The position numbers were made by a program, and so were the translations under genes. From positions 1,860,001-1,924,000 of the forward strand of contig OZ242357.1 of assembly GCA_965208815.1 (NCBI GenBank): a DNA stretch of 64,000 nucleotides, in the 5' to 3' direction. How positions within the stretch are numbered: position 1 is the first letter of the stretch; every line of letters starts with the position of its first letter. This document shows positions 61,936-64,000 of the stretch, in pieces. The DNA is from Bin55 sp009840545 (GTDB taxonomy: Bacteria; Pseudomonadota; Gammaproteobacteria; Pseudomonadales; Azotimanducaceae). The notes under the pieces are model-generated. The model was not told the origin of the DNA. It did no database searches and saw nothing but the letters and a program-made list of their open reading frames with translations.

Positions 61936-63507
61936 CTACAGACGACCTAGGAAATGGCGGGGTCGCACGCCCGCAAGCACCAGAATCATGAAGTAGGCTC
62001 CCATACCCGAGGTAATGAGAAGGCCAAGCCAACCAATTCGAACCCATATTGTCGTACTTAACCAGAATTCATTGCTGGGAACCAATATGAGCAACACAAT
62101 CATCATTCCGGCACAAGCGATAACCGATTGCAATACGACTTTTGCTAACTGTTTGTCGATCAAGATGTCGCCACGAGCCACAAGTCCCTTAAGCAACAAT
62201 ACAGCTTGAGCGAATGCGGCAACACTCGTCGCCAGCGCGATTCCGATGTGTCCGATCAATTTGAACAAGCTTAGACTGACAAGAATGTTGATTCCAACGC
62301 TAATTGATGCGTACTTGAAAGGAGTCACGGTGTCATGCCGAGCGTAGTAGCCAGGAGCAAGAATTCGCACCAACATCAGGGGCAAGACTCCTATACCAAA
62401 AGCCTGTAACGCGTAGGAGACCTTGAAGACGGCGTCACTATCGAATTCGCCATGAAAGAACAGCGTTGCGATCAGTGGCACGGAGATGCAACACAAACCC
62501 GCCGTAGCCGGTACTCCGACGTAGATTCCAACATGAAGTCCCCAAGCAAGGCTAGCCTGATACCCTCCGATGTCTTCTCGTTGGTGAAGTTTCGATAGAT
62601 TGGGAAGGATTACCGTTTGAATCGCTATGGCAATCATTCCCACAGGCAGTTCGATCAGCCGGTCTGCGTAATAAAGCCAGGAAACACTTCCGACTACGAG
62701 CTGTGACGCAAGTATGGTTCCAACCAATATGTTGATTTGCCCTGCGGAGGCTGCGTAGACTGCGGGACCAAGAATCTTCAAGACTCTTCTTGTTCCGTCC
62801 GATCGCCAATTGAATTTGGGCAATCTCAGTAGTCTGAGACTTGCAAGGGATGGCATGTGGAATGCAAATTGCAATACCCCGGCAAAAATCACTGCCCATG
62901 CCAGAGCAAAGACTGGTTGGTCGAAAACGTGCGAACCAGCAAGTGCGCCTGCGATTAGAGCGACGTTGAGCAGTACCGGAGTAAATGCGGGAACCGCAAA
63001 GCGATTGAAGCTATTTAGGATTGCACCCAAAAAAGCAGTGAAGGAAATCAGTCCCAGGTACGGAAACATGATGCGCAAAAGCCCAGAAGCAAGATCGTGT
63101 CTGTCGTCCCCTTGCCATGCTCCCAATGTAAAGAGCAAGACAAAAACGGGAGCGAGCAAAACGCCCAGGACACATATAGCGGTGAGCACGACACCAAAGT
63201 TCCCCGCTATTGTTCGAACAAACTCCTCCAATTCTTCGCGCGAGCGTTTCTCTTGGTAGTCCGAGAGAACCGGTATGAAGGCTTGCGAAAATGCCCCTTC
63301 GGCTAGAAGACGACGGAAGAAGTTTGGAATTCGGAACGCGACAAAGAAAGCATCTGCAATTGGACCTGCGCCAAAAAACGAAGAGAGGACGACGTCTCGT
63401 GCTAACCCAAGGACACGTGAAGACCCTGTGAGGGCCGCAACGGTTATGCCTCTTTGGCCAAGCGACTTTGAGTCAAGCTCGATTTCTCTGTCGCTGTCGT
63501 TTGCCAA
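61936..63507 (-). CDS. murJ: lipid II flippase MurJ
   Basis: The product of 523 residues begins with a TTG start at 63507 and has an acidic cytoplasmic N-terminus and about 14 hydrophobic segments. The region SSRVLGLARDVVLSSFFGAGPIADAFFVAFRIPNFFRRLLAEGAFSQAFIPVL is the family hallmark, carrying conserved Arg residues of the lipid-binding cavity. MurJ moves peptidoglycan precursor lipid II across the inner membrane. It is the first gene of the murJ-ribF-lspA operon and is divergent from rpsT. Confidence 0.97.
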   Translation of the reverse strand: MANDSDREIELDSKSLGQRGITVAALTGSSRVLGLARDVVLSSFFGAGPIADAFFVAFRIPNFFRRLLAEGAFSQAFIPVLSDYQEKRSREELEEFVRTIAGNFGVVLTAICVLGVLLAPVFVLLFTLGAWQGDDRHDLASGLLRIMFPYLGLISFTAFLGAILNSFNRFAVPAFTPVLLNVALIAGALAGSHVFDQPVFALAWAVIFAGVLQFAFHMPSLASLRLLRLPKFNWRSDGTRRVLKILGPAVYAASAGQINILVGTILASQLVVGSVSWLYYADRLIELPVGMIAIAIQTVILPNLSKLHQREDIGGYQASLAWGLHVGIYVGVPATAGLCCISVPLIATLFFHGEFDSDAVFKVSYALQAFGIGVLPLMLVRILAPGYYARHDTVTPFKYASISVGINILVSLSLFKLIGHIGIALATSVAAFAQAVLLLKGLVARGDILIDKQLAKVVLQSVIACAGMMIVLLILVPSNEFWLSTTIWVRIGWLGLLITSGMGAYFMILVLAGVRPRHFLGRL

Positions 63508-63773
63508 CTAGAGTTTCTCTCACAGCACATGCCGACGGAATTCGTCAGAACAGATGTGCACGCAATGGTGCAGGAATATTGCTAAATGTTAGCACTAGCA
63601 AATCCTTCGCACGGAGTCGCGAAAGCTGCGGCACATGAGAACATGAACCACCAAATTTTGTGGACCTTACTTGTTGGACAGCTGTGAGTACACTTGGGTA
63701 AGTACAATGGCGTACTGCAAACTGTCTCTTAAGCTTAGGGACAGGAAACCCACGTCAACTTGAGGAAGGTTAC

Positions 63774-64000
63774 TTGGCAAATAGCGCACAAGCGAGAAAA
63801 CGAGCGCGTCAGGCCAGTGTTCATCGAAGCAGGAACATGAGCCAGCGTGCAAAGTTTCGTACATTTGTTAAGCGTGTTGAGGCACAGGTTGCCTCAGGAG
63901 ACTACGAAGCGGCGTCTGCGGCATTCAAGGACGCAGAACCCATTATCGACTCTATGGTTAACCGCAATCTAATACATAAGAACAAAGCGGCGCGACACAA
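63774..64000 (+). CDS. rpsT: ribosomal protein S20 (3' end outside window)
   Basis: Translation from the TTG at 63774 gives LANSAQARKRARQ, then RSRNMSQRAKFRTFVKRVEAQVASGDYEAA and NRNLIHKNKAARH, which match S20 over its length. The reading frame continues past the window end, where about 12 residues are missing. GAGGAAGG at 63762-63769 is a strong ribosome binding site spaced four bases from the TTG. The E. coli gene also starts with UUG, which is linked to its autogenous translational control. The ORF has no upstream ATG in frame. Confidence 0.93.
   Translation, partial: MANSAQARKRARQASVHRSRNMSQRAKFRTFVKRVEAQVASGDYEAASAAFKDAEPIIDSMVNRNLIHKNKAARH

Noticed and set aside
63508..63773. A sigma-70 promoter for rpsT
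   Set aside because: Several TTG-rich hexamers exist, but none has a -10 box at proper spacing, so I do not call a promoter.
1..64000. CRISPR arrays, rRNA operons, riboswitches or phage structural genes
   Set aside because: No regularly spaced repeats, rRNA-like sequence, conserved riboswitch core or phage modules were seen on reading the window.

Overview
The window looks like a chromosomal segment of a gammaproteobacterium whose genus I cannot name. The signs are a FabY-type ketoacyl synthase, DNA polymerase III chi plus a psi-like protein, LptF/LptG, BamD, PrfC, RimI, MsrPQ, a GEGS-type acetolactate synthase like that of pseudomonads, and ribosomal protein S20 with a TTG start as in E. 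coli. The genome is compact: convergent genes overlap by a few bases, several operonic genes share ATGA junctions, and TTG or GTG starts are frequent. No plasmid or phage backbone is visible.

Layout. 1-2.4 kb: end of an N-6 DNA methylase, tRNA-Leu(CAA) and a decayed AAA/DUF4143 ATPase, probably the scar of an island next to a tRNA. 2.5-15 kb: housekeeping genes (SDR enzyme, malate synthase G, RDD protein, lptF-lptG, holC-valS, a quinone oxidoreductase, ferrochelatase, a PhyH-type dioxygenase). 15-32.2 kb: an accessory envelope region with two paralogous membrane-anchored alpha-solenoid proteins, a dead ISAs1-family element, an M23 peptidase, a membrane-anchored protein of unknown fold, a TonB-dependent receptor, a 1412-residue multi-pass membrane protein, and fragments of an IS3-type transposase and a golvesin-like domain. 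32.2-41.4 kb: TauE/SafE exporter, a 1636-residue protein carrying carboxyltransferase alpha-like, carboxyltransferase beta-like, biotin carboxylase and biotinyl domains, then MoaB, FabY and a SirB1-type protein. 41.4-47.6 kb: prfC, holD-like/rimI, aroG, phhB and msrPQ. 47.8-54.8 kb: a tight operon of sterol-desaturase-type hydroxylase, GH3-type amide synthetase and enolase-superfamily epimerase, an intact GC-rich IS1380-family element, a GOLPH3 (GPP34) protein and a small secreted protein. 55-64 kb: ilvBHC, rluD, bamD, murJ-ribF-lspA and rpsT, cut off by the window end.

How the genes fit together. The fused carboxylase would supply malonyl-CoA, and FabY, less than 1 kb away, would use malonyl-ACP to start fatty-acid synthesis. 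The hydroxylase-GH3-epimerase operon looks able to modify an acyl chain, join it to an amine or amino acid and invert a stereocentre; that is inference. The strongest candidates for undescribed biology are the four-part carboxylase, this lipid-amide operon with its divergent GOLPH3 neighbour, and the solenoid/M23/giant membrane protein region.
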